Of a DNA stretch of 64,000 nucleotides, positions 19,530 through 33,849 are shown piece after piece (positions within the stretch are counted from its first letter, which is position 1; each line of letters begins with the position of its first letter). The notes under the pieces are model-generated. The model was not told the DNA's origin and made no database searches. It saw only the letters and a program-made list of their open reading frames with translations. Origin of the DNA: a bacterium HR28 (GTDB taxonomy: Bacteria > Chloroflexota > Chloroflexia > Thermomicrobiales > Thermomicrobiaceae); the NCBI GenBank assembly GCA_002898255.1, contig BEIE01000001.1:1-64000 (forward strand), read 5' to 3'. The position numbers and the translations under genes were made by a program.

Positions 19530-20219
19530 ATGCTTCTCACCCCACTGGTGCAGCTTCAAGAAGTGACCAAGGTTTACCGCGATGGGCAGCGCGAGGTGAC
19601 GGCACTGCACAACGTCACGCTTGAGATCTGGCCAGGAGAGTGGGTGGCAATCGTCGGGCCATCGGGGTGCGGCAAGTCGACGCTCCTGAACCTGGTCGCC
19701 GGCCTGGATCGGCCGACGAGTGGCCGTGTCCTGGTTGACGGGATCGATCTTGCCACGCTTGACGAGGAAGCCCTCGCACGCTGGCGACGGACACACGTTG
19801 GCTTCGTCTTCCAGTTCTTCCAGCTCCTTCCCACACTCACCGCACTGGAAAATGTCCAACTCCCGCTCATCCTGGCCGGCAGCGCACAAGCACGGCAGCG
19901 CGCCGCAGAGCTGCTCCAACGTGTTGGTCTCGCACAAGCTGCGCACCGCTTCCCGAGTGAGCTCTCGGGTGGTGAACAGCAACGGGTCGCAATCGCGCGA
20001 GCGCTGGCCAATCAGCCACGACTCCTCCTCGCGGACGAACCGACCGGTAATCTCGACAGCGCGAGTGGTGCAGCTGTTTTGGAGCTCTTTGCGCAGGCGT
20101 GGCAGGACGGCACCACTCTTCTCCTCGTTACCCACGATCTCACCGTCGCTCAGCGCGCCCAACGATTGATCGAACTACGCGATGGCATCGTCGTTGCTGA
20201 CACACTCCTGCGTCGCTGA
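19530..20219 (+). CDS. ABC transporter ATP-binding protein (LolD/MacB type)
   Basis: VQLQEVTKVYRDGQREVTALHNVTLEIWPGEWVAIVGPSGCGKSTLLNLVAGLDRPTSG...LSGGEQQRVAIARALANQPRLLLADEPTGNLDS. Confidence 0.95.
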   Translation: MLLTPLVQLQEVTKVYRDGQREVTALHNVTLEIWPGEWVAIVGPSGCGKSTLLNLVAGLDRPTSGRVLVDGIDLATLDEEALARWRRTHVGFVFQFFQLLPTLTALENVQLPLILAGSAQARQRAAELLQRVGLAQAAHRFPSELSGGEQQRVAIARALANQPRLLLADEPTGNLDSASGAAVLELFAQAWQDGTTLLLVTHDLTVAQRAQRLIELRDGIVVADTLLRR

Positions 20220-20226
20220 CAAACGA

Positions 20227-20253
20227 GACCGGGCCGGCATGACCGGCCCGGTC
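20227..20253. terminator. Hairpin between convergent genes (possible bidirectional terminator)
   Basis: GACCGGGCCGG-CATGA-CCGGCCCGGTC, perfect 11-bp stem between the + gene ending at 20219 and the - gene ending at 20276. No strong U tract. Confidence 0.5.
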
Positions 20254-20275
20254 CACGTTGCCTCATCCGCGCAGT

Positions 20276-22144
20276 TTATTCACGTCGCCAGTCGGCGATA
20301 TTCCACACATCGGACGCCCAAGTCGACGGCTGGTAGCCGGTCAAGTTCTTTGCCGCCGCCGAAACCTCATTGCGATGCACAAGCGGGATTTCGACAACAT
20401 CAGTCACACTGATCCAGTTGACCTGTCGGAAAAGTTCCGTCTGCTTGTCTGGATCCATCTCCGTAGCAAGCTGGTCGAGAATCTTATCCATTTCTGGATT
20501 TTGATAGCGCGTGATATTTACCCCAGCCCAATTGTTCGCCTTCCGTGCCACCTCGCGAGAGTGGTATCGGCGCGCCCAGTTAAGTGGGAACGGGTTCGAC
20601 GGCCCATTGGTATACATCTCAATATCTGCATAGAAGTGACCGTAGGTGTCAGGGTTACCCGGATCGGAGGAGAAGAACACGGAGGCATCGATCGACTTCA
20701 GCTCGACCTTAAAACCGATCTTCTCGAGTTCCGCCTTGACGATCTCCTGTGTTCGCTGCCGGATCGAGTTGATTGACGTCTGGTAGAGGATCTGGAGCGG
20801 CTTGCCGTTATACTCGCGCACACCGTCGCCGTTGGTGTCCTTTGCTCCCGCCTCGTCAAGCAGCTGGGCTGCTTTCTCCAGGTTGAATTCCCACTTGAGG
20901 TCAGGATGCTTGAAGCGCGCCGGAGCATTCAGGTTGTTTGCTGTCGCTTGCCCAGCCGGACCGTAGAGCTGCTCCGCGATGACATCACGCCGGATCGCCA
21001 GTGCGATTGCCTGCCGAATGTTCTTGTTCGTCAGGAACGGATGTGGAACATCTGGCTCAGCCCGCGCACCGTCCTTCTCTGTGTTTGGATCGGCAAAGTT
21101 GACCATGATCCGCTCGGCAGACGCACCCGGACCAATCACCAGCTTCCCCTGCCCTGCTTTCTCAAGCTGGAGAAGAACCTGCGCTTCGACCTGCAGGTTC
21201 CAAGCCCAGTCCACCTCGCCCGTCTGGAGCACCGCCCGTGCGGCGCTCGTCGCGTCGCCTCCGCCCTTGAGCTCGACGCGATCGAAGTACGGCTTCCCGT
21301 CCTGCCAGTAGTCCTGATTAATCTCGTAGACGACGACGTCTCCCGGCTTGAACTCGACCACCTTGTACGGTCCGGTGCCGATCGGCTTGAGGTTGAATTC
21401 CGCATTGCGCGCCTTCTCGCCCTTAAACTCACGAAGTTTGTGCTCGGGCAAGATCAGTCCAAAGTCACCGACGAACGCTTCAAACCACGCCGGATTTGGC
21501 TGCTTGAAATTCACCTTAACCGTATAGTCATCGACGATTTCAACGCTTTCGATCGCACGGTAGGAGCCAATGGTAGTGGCCGTCGTCTTTTCGTCGGTGA
21601 TGTATTCCCACGTGAACTTCACATCCTTCGCAGTAAATGGCTCACCATCATGCCACTTCACGTTCTTGCGCAGCTTCCAGATGACCCAGCGTCCCTCTGG
21701 ATCGAGCGTTCCCTTTTCAACAGAGGGAATCTCCTCAGCCAGCCGCGGCACGAGCTTATCCTCAGCATCGAAGTAGGCGAGCGCCTCAAAGACGATGTTT
21801 GAGGCGTCGAAATCCTTTGTCCCCTGAGCGAGGTGCGGATTTAGGATGGTTGGTGCTTGCCACCACAGTAAGCGGAGGGTCCCACCCCCACCGCGTTGTG
21901 CTGCTGGTGTTGTCGGTTGCGGCTGGGGTGTGGCAGCTGCGGCCTGGGTCGGCGTCGGTGCCGCTACCGGGGTCTGCCCTGCCGGAGCAGCCGCCGTAGG
22001 CGTCTCCTGCGCACGGGCGCAGGCAGCAAGCAGGGATGCGATCATAGGGGCAGTTAGCCCCAGCGCCGCCGCCCGCCGGAGCACATCACGTCGCGTCAGT
22101 CGCCCCTCCCGTACCTCCACCTGGAGCCGCTCCAACTCGCTCAT
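20276..22144 (-). CDS. ABC transporter substrate-binding protein (peptide family 5), Tat/lipoprotein-like signal
   Basis: MSELERLQVEVREGRLTRRDVLRRAAALGLTAPMIASLLAACARAQETP...VIWKLRKNVKWHDGEPFTAKDVKFTWEYI. Confidence 0.9.
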   Translation of the reverse strand: MSELERLQVEVREGRLTRRDVLRRAAALGLTAPMIASLLAACARAQETPTAAAPAGQTPVAAPTPTQAAAATPQPQPTTPAAQRGGGGTLRLLWWQAPTILNPHLAQGTKDFDASNIVFEALAYFDAEDKLVPRLAEEIPSVEKGTLDPEGRWVIWKLRKNVKWHDGEPFTAKDVKFTWEYITDEKTTATTIGSYRAIESVEIVDDYTVKVNFKQPNPAWFEAFVGDFGLILPEHKLREFKGEKARNAEFNLKPIGTGPYKVVEFKPGDVVVYEINQDYWQDGKPYFDRVELKGGGDATSAARAVLQTGEVDWAWNLQVEAQVLLQLEKAGQGKLVIGPGASAERIMVNFADPNTEKDGARAEPDVPHPFLTNKNIRQAIALAIRRDVIAEQLYGPAGQATANNLNAPARFKHPDLKWEFNLEKAAQLLDEAGAKDTNGDGVREYNGKPLQILYQTSINSIRQRTQEIVKAELEKIGFKVELKSIDASVFFSSDPGNPDTYGHFYADIEMYTNGPSNPFPLNWARRYHSREVARKANNWAGVNITRYQNPEMDKILDQLATEMDPDKQTELFRQVNWISVTDVVEIPLVHRNEVSAAAKNLTGYQPSTWASDVWNIADWRRE

Positions 22145-22391
22145 CCCTCCTCCTCCTCTTTCATCCCCGAACACGCCCCTCGCGTGTCGGATTCGGCACC
22201 CCGTCAGCGCTATTCTACGAACGCGACACAGGGCCGCAAGCTAGGAACTGTCGAGTTGCGGGCTTTCTTCGAAGTTGCTCCTGCAGTGCTGGTCGTGCCG
22301 TAGGGCGCTGTTTTTGTGACGGGACACCTTCGCTCCACGCACAATGTGTTACCGCTCGTACAATCTGTCGACGAATGAACGGACGGCGCTG

Positions 22392-24740
22392 ATGCGGTTA
22401 GCCCTGGCACTGGCATTCGCTCTCCGCACACTTGCGATCCGGCGAACCCGCACGCTACTCGCGACAGCGAGCATCACGCTCGCGGTCTTTACGCTCGTTG
22501 CCATCCACACAACGGGGCTCGCACTCGTTGAGGCACAGCGACGAACCTATGCCGATACCGGCCAACCGGACATCGTCGCGAATGTCCCCGGCCTCACACC
22601 CGGATTGCTCGCGACACTCGCTCGACGACCGGGCGTTCAGCTCGCGGAAGCTCGCACCGTACAGACCAGTCGTATCTCGGCCGGTGCTCGCTGGCTCCCA
22701 GTCCGCCTTGTCGGCATCGATCGGTTCTCGGAGCTCCGGCTTGACCGGCCGCAGCTGGTCTCAGGACGTTGGCCAGAGCACGGTGAACTCGTGCTTGATG
22801 TCGCGGCACAACGTCTGCTCGGAGTTCGAGAGGGCTCGCTCGTCGCGCTGCAAGCCAATCCTGCCGATCCAATCCGCTACGCTCGCGTGAGCGGCTTCGC
22901 CTGGGTGCCGGCCCGCCCCGACGCCACCCTGCTCAACCAATTGACGGCCTACCTCCCCGAGCGTGATGTCCGCCAGATCCTCGGAACGGATGCTGCCAAC
23001 ACGCTCCTCGTCAAAGTCATGGAACCGTCACTCGCAGGGCAGGTCGCCAGCGAGCTCCGACGCTTTCTCGCTGCGCGCCAAGTCACGAGCTATGGATGGA
23101 CGGTGCGCGACCCAGCATCGTTTCTTGGCGCACGCGAACTCCGAACCCTCATGCTGCTTCTCCAGGCCTTTGCCGGGCTCGGAGCGCTCGTTGCTTTCTT
23201 CATCGTTGCGAACACGAGCGTCGGACTCCTCACCGAGGAGCGCCCGCACCTCGGCACGCTCCGAGCGCTGGGAGCGATTCGCCTCCAAATCGCGGTCCTG
23301 TACCTTGCTCCCTTCGTTGTGCTCGGTACAGCCGGGAGCCTGCTTGGGCTCTTCCTAGGTTTGCTCGGCGGCCACATGCTGAGCTCCTACCTTGCGCACC
23401 TCGCCGGACTCGTCGTCCCACCCATTTCGCTTGCCCTGACGACAGTGCTACTCGCCTTTGCCGGAGGACTGGGGATCGCACTGCTCGGGGCTGTGCTCCC
23501 TCTCGTCATAAGCACCCGGACATCTGCCGCACAGCTGATGAGGGGCCATCTGGTGCAACACGTTGTCCCGCCACGTTGGCTGACACGGCTGACGCGGTGG
23601 CTCGCACACCATTCACCCCTCCTGGCGATGAGCGTGCGTGACCCATTCCGCCGACCATTGCGCACCGGTTTAGCGACGCTGGTCAGCGCCATCGCCCTGG
23701 CAGCGCTCTTAGCGAGTCATCTTGTCGACCACTCGCTCCGCGTCACCGTCAACCAGTTGTACAGTCGCTACCAGGCAGATGCCTGGTTGCTGACCAATCC
23801 ACCAGTGCTACCCACCTACGCACGACACCTTCAGGCAGCACCAACGGTACAGCACGCTGAACCTTGGACTATTTCGCAGGGAGCGATCGGCGCCGTACGT
23901 ACCGACGTTTGGGGGCTCCCCCGCACGACGGCTGTGTATCAGCCACGCCTCATCGCTGGCTCGTGGCTCACTCCATCACAACCGCCCGCGGTGGTTCTCA
24001 CGAGCAATCTCGCCGCACGGATCGGTGCTCGCGTCAACGACGTGCTCGCACTCGATCTCGGAGCACGACGTGTACCCGTCCGCGTCGTCGGCATTGTGGA
24101 TGATGAGAGCACCTACCTTGGGGCAACAGCGCTGGGCAAAGTATTTATCGATCGTGACGAACTTGCTCGCCTCCTCGGCCGCGACGGCCGAACAGCACTC
24201 TACGCTGTCCGCTTCTGGAACGCGTCTCCCGCCCTCGCTGCGACCGCCCTGGACGCTCTCGAGCGACAGGAGCGGGCAGTGCGTCCAATGACGCTGCTGA
24301 TGGCCGAGGACCGCGCGGCAACGGAGCGTGTGCTGGCTGTCCTGACTGTGCTGGCACGCACTGTCGTCCTCGTCGTAGGAGCGGCAGCTCTCTTCGGCGT
24401 CGCGAACGCGCTCCTTCTCGACGTGACCGAGCGCCGGCGTGAGTTTGGTGTTTTGCGTGCCATTGGGACTGTGCGACGCAGCCTCTTCGCAATGCTTTTC
24501 ACCCAGGCACTAGTCATTGTTGCGAGCGGCATGCTACTGGCAGGAGCGCTCGGCCTCGGCATGGGGTGGGTCATCCTCCATTTTGTGAGCGCGCAACTCT
24601 TCTTTATTCCGCCCAGCCTGGACCGATGGCTTATTGGACTTGCCGTGGGAACCGCGATTCTCAGCGCTGCTTTCGCCGCCATCGTACCAGCGATCGTAGC
24701 CACCCGCCTGCGCCCCGTCGAGGTTCTGCGCTATGAATGA
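22392..24740 (+). CDS. FtsX/MacB-like ABC transporter permease
   Basis: Two FtsX-like regions (LGTLRALGAIRLQIAVLYL; REFGVLRAIGTVRRSLFAML). Confidence 0.9.
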   Translation: MRLALALAFALRTLAIRRTRTLLATASITLAVFTLVAIHTTGLALVEAQRRTYADTGQPDIVANVPGLTPGLLATLARRPGVQLAEARTVQTSRISAGARWLPVRLVGIDRFSELRLDRPQLVSGRWPEHGELVLDVAAQRLLGVREGSLVALQANPADPIRYARVSGFAWVPARPDATLLNQLTAYLPERDVRQILGTDAANTLLVKVMEPSLAGQVASELRRFLAARQVTSYGWTVRDPASFLGARELRTLMLLLQAFAGLGALVAFFIVANTSVGLLTEERPHLGTLRALGAIRLQIAVLYLAPFVVLGTAGSLLGLFLGLLGGHMLSSYLAHLAGLVVPPISLALTTVLLAFAGGLGIALLGAVLPLVISTRTSAAQLMRGHLVQHVVPPRWLTRLTRWLAHHSPLLAMSVRDPFRRPLRTGLATLVSAIALAALLASHLVDHSLRVTVNQLYSRYQADAWLLTNPPVLPTYARHLQAAPTVQHAEPWTISQGAIGAVRTDVWGLPRTTAVYQPRLIAGSWLTPSQPPAVVLTSNLAARIGARVNDVLALDLGARRVPVRVVGIVDDESTYLGATALGKVFIDRDELARLLGRDGRTALYAVRFWNASPALAATALDALERQERAVRPMTLLMAEDRAATERVLAVLTVLARTVVLVVGAAALFGVANALLLDVTERRREFGVLRAIGTVRRSLFAMLFTQALVIVASGMLLAGALGLGMGWVILHFVSAQLFFIPPSLDRWLIGLAVGTAILSAAFAAIVPAIVATRLRPVEVLRYE

Positions 24741-25710
24741 GCGTCGCCGGTGGCTGATTCTCTTCGCGCTCGGCGTCCTCGTGGTGGGGGCGATCGCGCT
24801 TGCCTTGTGGGTACGCCGCCCCAGCGAGACACTCTGGACAGTACGACGTGGCGACCTGACCGGCTCGCTCGAGGTTCCCGGACGAATCATCTCGCTGCGC
24901 ACGGTCTCAGTTCGTGCGACCTTCGACACTCGCGTCCAAATCCTCCCCGTTGCACTCGGCGATATGGTCCTCGCTGGGGATATCGTGGCCGTCCTCGATG
25001 ACACGTCGCTGAAGGCACGTCAGAAGCAGGCAGAACAGCAACTTCGCCAAGCCGAGGCAGCTCTGGCGCAGGCCGAGGCAAGCGAGGCACCGCTCGACGT
25101 TCGGCTCCGTGCCGAACAGCAGCGACGCGAAGCTGCTGACGCCTATCGTGAAGCGACCGCACGCCTGGCCGAAAAGTATGTCCTTGCGCCAATCGACGGC
25201 ATCGTCACGGAAGTCGTTGTCGCTGAAGGAGCACCGGTTGGAGCAGGGAGCGTCCTCCTCCGTATTGCCGATCTCCATGCTCTTGGAGTCTCAGCGACCG
25301 TCGATGAAGTTGATGTCCGATATTTCGAAGCAGTACAGGACGTGCGCGTGACCGTTGATGCGCTGCCCGGATGGGAGGGGCGGGGAAAGGTCGTTGCAGT
25401 GGGACGGTCAGCAACGCAACAAGCTGGCGTTGTAGGTTTTCCGCTCACTGCCCGCCTCGTCGATACAACAGAGAGTCTCCGACCTGGTATGACCGCCACC
25501 ATCCACCTCGCCGCGGTACTCCGCCAGAACGTGCTGCTTGTTCCGGAGCGGGCAGTACGGATCGTGGGTGAACGTGCTTTTGTGACAGTCATCCACGACG
25601 AGAAGCGTGAGGAGCGGGAAGTCACGCTTGGTCTCCGAAGTGGGGGCATGGTCGAGGTGGCCGCTGGGCTAGCGGAGGGAGAACAGGTGGTTCTTGCGCC
25701 GCAGGGATGA
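24733..25710 (+). CDS. HlyD/RND-type periplasmic adaptor (membrane fusion) protein
   Basis: Signal/TM helix, GDLTGSLEVPGRIISLRTVSVRATFDTRVQILPVALGDMVLAGDIVAVLDDTSLKARQKQAEQQLRQAEAAL...APIDGIVTEVVVAEGAPVGAGSVLLRIADL. Confidence 0.88.
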   Translation: MNERRRWLILFALGVLVVGAIALALWVRRPSETLWTVRRGDLTGSLEVPGRIISLRTVSVRATFDTRVQILPVALGDMVLAGDIVAVLDDTSLKARQKQAEQQLRQAEAALAQAEASEAPLDVRLRAEQQRREAADAYREATARLAEKYVLAPIDGIVTEVVVAEGAPVGAGSVLLRIADLHALGVSATVDEVDVRYFEAVQDVRVTVDALPGWEGRGKVVAVGRSATQQAGVVGFPLTARLVDTTESLRPGMTATIHLAAVLRQNVLLVPERAVRIVGERAFVTVIHDEKREEREVTLGLRSGGMVEVAAGLAEGEQVVLAPQG

Positions 25711-25820
25711 GAAAAGATGGCTAGGACATTTGGGAGTCAGACTCCCCTTTCGAGGCGCTGCCACTTTGCCGATCTGATTCCAAGAGAGCGGAAGAGGCAG
25801 ACGTTGGAGCACCCAACGAC

Positions 25821-27086
25821 ATGACCGTCAGTACTCGGAAAGATTCTGTTCTGACGATTCCGCAACCGGCAAACCTGGAGGAGGCGGGACTCGACCTCCA
25901 GCTTGTGGTCGAACTCGTACTCAAATTCCTCTACGCGCACGGCTCTCAGACGGCACGCGATCTCGTGGATGCGCTCTGCCTGCCCTATGCGGGATCGCTG
26001 GAGCGGGCACTCAGCCAGGCCAAGCGCGAGGAACTTGTTGAGGTGACCGGCAGTAACGGAATCGGTGAACTTGCCTACCGATATGCGCTCACCAGCAAAG
26101 GGCACCACCGCGCGCAGGAGTACTTGGCGCGGAACGGTTACATTGGCCCAGCCCCGGTACCGATCGAACAGTACCGATCTGTTGTCACTGCCCAGAGCCT
26201 CCGTAACATCCCTGTAACGCCGCAAGCGATTCGACGGGCCCTCGGACGACTTGTCTTCTCCGAACCAGTGCTCGACCAGATTGGGCAAGCGTTGAACAGT
26301 GGCCAAGCGATCTTCCTCTTTGGAAAGCCTGGTAACGGCAAGACTGCTCTGGCGCAACGTGTGGTGGCCATGTACGGTGGGGCTGTTTTCGTTCCCCACG
26401 CCATCCTGGCCGATTCGCAAATCATTCGTGTCTTCGATCGGCACCACCATCATCCCACACCTGAACAGCCAGCTGGCGACCGTCGTTGGGTACTCTGCGA
26501 GCGGCCGCTCATCCAGGTGGGTGGAGAGCTTACGCTTGAACAGCTCGATCTGATCTATGACGAGCGGAATCGCTTCTACGAGGCGCCACTGCAGCTACGA
26601 GCGAACAATGGGGTGCTCCTCATCGATGATTTTGGCCGACAGCGGGTGTCACCACGAGCTTTGCTCAATCGCTGGATTGTCCCTCTGGAACAGCGGATCG
26701 ATATCCTTACCCTGCACACTGGCAAGCAGATCGAGGTACCCTTCGAGGGGCTGGTGATTTTCTCGACGAATCTCCAGCCAACCGACCTCGTCGACGAGGC
26801 GTTCCTGCGACGAATTCCAAACAAGATCCATCTCGGAAACCCAACGGTCCAGCAGTTCGCGGAAATTTTCCGTGCGCAGTGCGAGGAACTCGGTATACCG
26901 TTCGATCCACAGGGGCTTGCCTACCTCTTGCGAACCTACTACGTCGGAAAGCGGGAGCTCCGCGCTTGTCATCCACGCGACATCTTGCGCGCCTTGGTTG
27001 GCGCGGCACGTTACCTCGGCCGCGAACCCCGCCTGACACCTGACCTCATCGATCGCGCCTGCCGGAGCTACTTCATAAACCCCTGA
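25821..27086 (+). CDS. AAA ATPase with N-terminal winged-helix-like region
   Basis: AIFLFGKPGNGKTALAQRVVAMYGGAVFVPHAILADSQIIRVFDRHHH...NGVLLIDDFGRQRVSPRALLNRW. Confidence 0.75.
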   Translation: MTVSTRKDSVLTIPQPANLEEAGLDLQLVVELVLKFLYAHGSQTARDLVDALCLPYAGSLERALSQAKREELVEVTGSNGIGELAYRYALTSKGHHRAQEYLARNGYIGPAPVPIEQYRSVVTAQSLRNIPVTPQAIRRALGRLVFSEPVLDQIGQALNSGQAIFLFGKPGNGKTALAQRVVAMYGGAVFVPHAILADSQIIRVFDRHHHHPTPEQPAGDRRWVLCERPLIQVGGELTLEQLDLIYDERNRFYEAPLQLRANNGVLLIDDFGRQRVSPRALLNRWIVPLEQRIDILTLHTGKQIEVPFEGLVIFSTNLQPTDLVDEAFLRRIPNKIHLGNPTVQQFAEIFRAQCEELGIPFDPQGLAYLLRTYYVGKRELRACHPRDILRALVGAARYLGREPRLTPDLIDRACRSYFINP

Positions 27087-27121
27087 CATACAGCCTTCAG
27101 CGACGCTGCACTCTGGCCGGC

Positions 27122-27158
27122 AAAAAGAGACGGGATGGCGCTCGCTGGCGCCATCCCG
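27122..27158 (-). terminator. Intrinsic terminator downstream of speE
   Basis: CGGGATGGCG...CGCCATCCCG stem followed on the minus strand by TCTCTTTTTG. Confidence 0.75.
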
Positions 27159-27185
27159 GCAACGGTTCTGTCTTGGCGTCCTCGT

Positions 27186-28124
27186 TCAAGCCGTCGGCCG
27201 CCGGACTGCCGCTTCCGGCAAGAGCGGATGAGAGTCTGCCGGCCGCCCGAGCGCGATCGAGTCCTCAATGAAACGCCGCAGGAACGGTGGCAGGCGGAAC
27301 GCTGCCCAATGAATTTCCGGCGAGTAGTACTGGCAGTCATCAATCCCGCGCGCACGCAGGCGCTCGGCGACCGTCTCCACATCGAGTGCGGCCGGATCGA
27401 CATCGCGCGAGGCAACGGTGAAGCTCCAGTAACTGTCGTATGACTGCACCATAGTCAAATAGGTGCGGACAATGGGAAGCACCTCGCGCAGGTGAAGATG
27501 TGTCGCCGCCGTCTGGATCGGGAGCAGCATTGGGGACTCTGTCTGCTGCACCACCAGCCCACCGGGTGCGAGCATGTCGGCAAGCCCGTGGTAGAAATCG
27601 GGCGAGAAGAGCACCATCCCAGGCGTGTCACCCAGTGGATCCGGCCCATCGACGATGATCACATCGTACGTTGCCGGCCGCCGCTCGACGTAGGCGAACC
27701 CGTCCTCGAAGCGGAGCTCGACCCGCGGGTCGTCGAACGCCCCCCGATGCACACCCCACAGGTGGGCACGGCAGGCTTCGACGACTTGCTCGTCGATCTC
27801 CACCATCGTGACGTGCTCGACAGGATGCTGCAGTACTCGCCGGAGCGCACCGCCGTCCCCACCACCGATGATGAGCACCCGGCGAGGATTCGGATGCGCG
27901 ATCATCGCCGGATGCACCAGCATCTCGTGGTAGCAGAACTCGTCGCGCTCCGCCGTCTGGAGCACGTTGTTCAGTACCAGCGCGCGACCGAAGAGGACCG
28001 TTTCGATAATCGCGATCTCCTGGTACGGGGACGTACCCCGGTACAGGACGTCGCGCACCTGCAGGAATACCCGTTGGCTTGGGACCTCCGGGTCGTCGGT
28101 ATGCCAGAGTCCTCCGTCAATCAA
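27186..28124 (-). CDS. speE: Spermidine synthase
   Basis: YHEMLVHPAMIAHPNPRRVLIIGGGDGGALRRVLQHPVEHVTMVEIDEQVVEACR...YDVIIVDGPDPLG. Confidence 0.92.
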   Translation of the reverse strand: MIDGGLWHTDDPEVPSQRVFLQVRDVLYRGTSPYQEIAIIETVLFGRALVLNNVLQTAERDEFCYHEMLVHPAMIAHPNPRRVLIIGGGDGGALRRVLQHPVEHVTMVEIDEQVVEACRAHLWGVHRGAFDDPRVELRFEDGFAYVERRPATYDVIIVDGPDPLGDTPGMVLFSPDFYHGLADMLAPGGLVVQQTESPMLLPIQTAATHLHLREVLPIVRTYLTMVQSYDSYWSFTVASRDVDPAALDVETVAERLRARGIDDCQYYSPEIHWAAFRLPPFLRRFIEDSIALGRPADSHPLLPEAAVRRPTA

Positions 28125-28509
28125 CGATCATCCCCCTACTCACCTGCAGCACTTCCATCCGCTGCGGCTGGAACCGCTCCCGGAGAACCGGGATCGCCGC
28201 CTCAGGATCAGTGTGCTCACCGCACGTGAAAACGTCCACCGCCGCATACCCGAGCTCCGGCCACGTGTGGATGCTCAGGTGCGACTCCGAGAGGATCGCA
28301 ATCCCGCTCACTCCGTTGTACGGCTCCCAGGGAAAGACCTGCAGGTCGCGCAACGTCGCATTGGTTGCCGCGACTGCATCGCGGATGGCCTCTTCGACCG
28401 CCTGCAGGGAGTCGATGTTCTTGCAACCCCAGAGTTCGACAATGACGTGTCGACCCAGGCTCTTCACTCCCCACGGACCTCCGTTTACCTGAGAACGATC
28501 ACCCCCCAA
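28117..28509 (-). CDS. speD: S-adenosylmethionine decarboxylase proenzyme
   Basis: GRHVIVELWGCKNIDSLQAVEEAIRDAV...SGIAILSESHLSIHTWPELGYAAVDVFTCGEHTDP (ESHLSIHTWPE processing site). Start uncertain: 28509, or GTG at 28467. Confidence 0.93.
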   Translation of the reverse strand: MGGDRSQVNGGPWGVKSLGRHVIVELWGCKNIDSLQAVEEAIRDAVAATNATLRDLQVFPWEPYNGVSGIAILSESHLSIHTWPELGYAAVDVFTCGEHTDPEAAIPVLRERFQPQRMEVLQVSRGMIVD

Positions 28510-28918
28510 CAGCCCGTACCAACCTCACGGGCAACGACATTAGAGTGTATCACCCCTCCCCCTGTTCTGCAACCCCCTACTCGCAGACTCCATCGCAACG
28601 ACTCACCTCGTCCCCAGTATCCGCGCTTCTCCCGACGCAACAGCCACCGCTATCCCTGGTCTCACCGTCACATCGTATGGAGTCGGTGTGCGCCGCGCAC
28701 TAGCCCGAAGACTTGGCGTCACATGAGCCTACCGCTCCAGAGGTTCCCGCCGCTGGAACTCGCTGCCTCGCCTCGTGACGGGCACGCGCTCGAGCACACC
28801 AGCTAGTTCTGGGCCGCATCAAGAACTCCGGCACGACCACCAGCTTTCCGCGGTACCGTCACCTCAGCACGATCCCGGCATTACCGAGTGCCTCCACTCC
28901 GACTCGAGCCAATGCCTC

Positions 28919-33092
<4,174 letters not shown>

Positions 33093-33146
33093 GCCAAGTG
33101 GTCGAGAGAAACGACACAACGTGGACTGACGAGAGAGGAGCGAGAT

Positions 33147-33800
33147 GTGAGCGAAGAGCGATCACGAGCGGAGGAACGCAGCGTTGAGGAACGACTCGAG
33201 GAGATTGCCCAGCGCGTGCGCGTGTGCACACGCTGTGATCTCTGGCGAACCAGGACGCACGCGGTGCCGGGTGAGGGGAATCCCCGGGCCGAGGTTATGT
33301 TCATCGGCGAAGCTCCGGGGTACCACGAAGACCGGCAAGGACGGCCGTTTGTGGGGGCAGCTGGCCAGTACTTGAACGAGCTCCTTCAACGAGCTGGCCT
33401 GCGGCGGGAAGAGGTGTACATCACCAATGTCGTGAAGTGCCGACCTCCGGGTAACCGCGATCCGCTACCAGACGAGATCGCTGCCTGTGCGCCCTACTTG
33501 GACGAGCAGCTGGACGTGATCCGACCACGCGTGATCGTGACGCTCGGCCGCTACTCGATGTCCCGCTGGTTTCCCAACGAGAAGATCTCGCGCGTGCACG
33601 GTCAGGCGCGCCGCGTCGGTGACTATGTCGTGGTCCCCATGTATCATCCCGCAGCGGCACTACATCAGCCAGCATTGAAGGAGTTGGTGGAGAAGGACTT
33701 CGAGAAGCTCGGCGAGATCATCGCCCAGGTGCGTGCTGAGACCGCAACGACTGCTGACGATCAGCCCGAAGAGAAGCCCCAGCAGATGCGTCTCTTCTGA
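33147..33800 (+). CDS. Uracil-DNA glycosylase, Fe-S (type 4/5-like)
   Basis: [59 protein letters not shown]...[16 protein letters not shown]...MYHPAAAL. Confidence 0.93.
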   Translation: MSEERSRAEERSVEERLEEIAQRVRVCTRCDLWRTRTHAVPGEGNPRAEVMFIGEAPGYHEDRQGRPFVGAAGQYLNELLQRAGLRREEVYITNVVKCRPPGNRDPLPDEIAACAPYLDEQLDVIRPRVIVTLGRYSMSRWFPNEKISRVHGQARRVGDYVVVPMYHPAAALHQPALKELVEKDFEKLGEIIAQVRAETATTADDQPEEKPQQMRLF

Positions 33801-33849
33801 ACCGCTGCTATACTGCGTACGGACGTGCGAACGGACGCAGGGGGACGCC

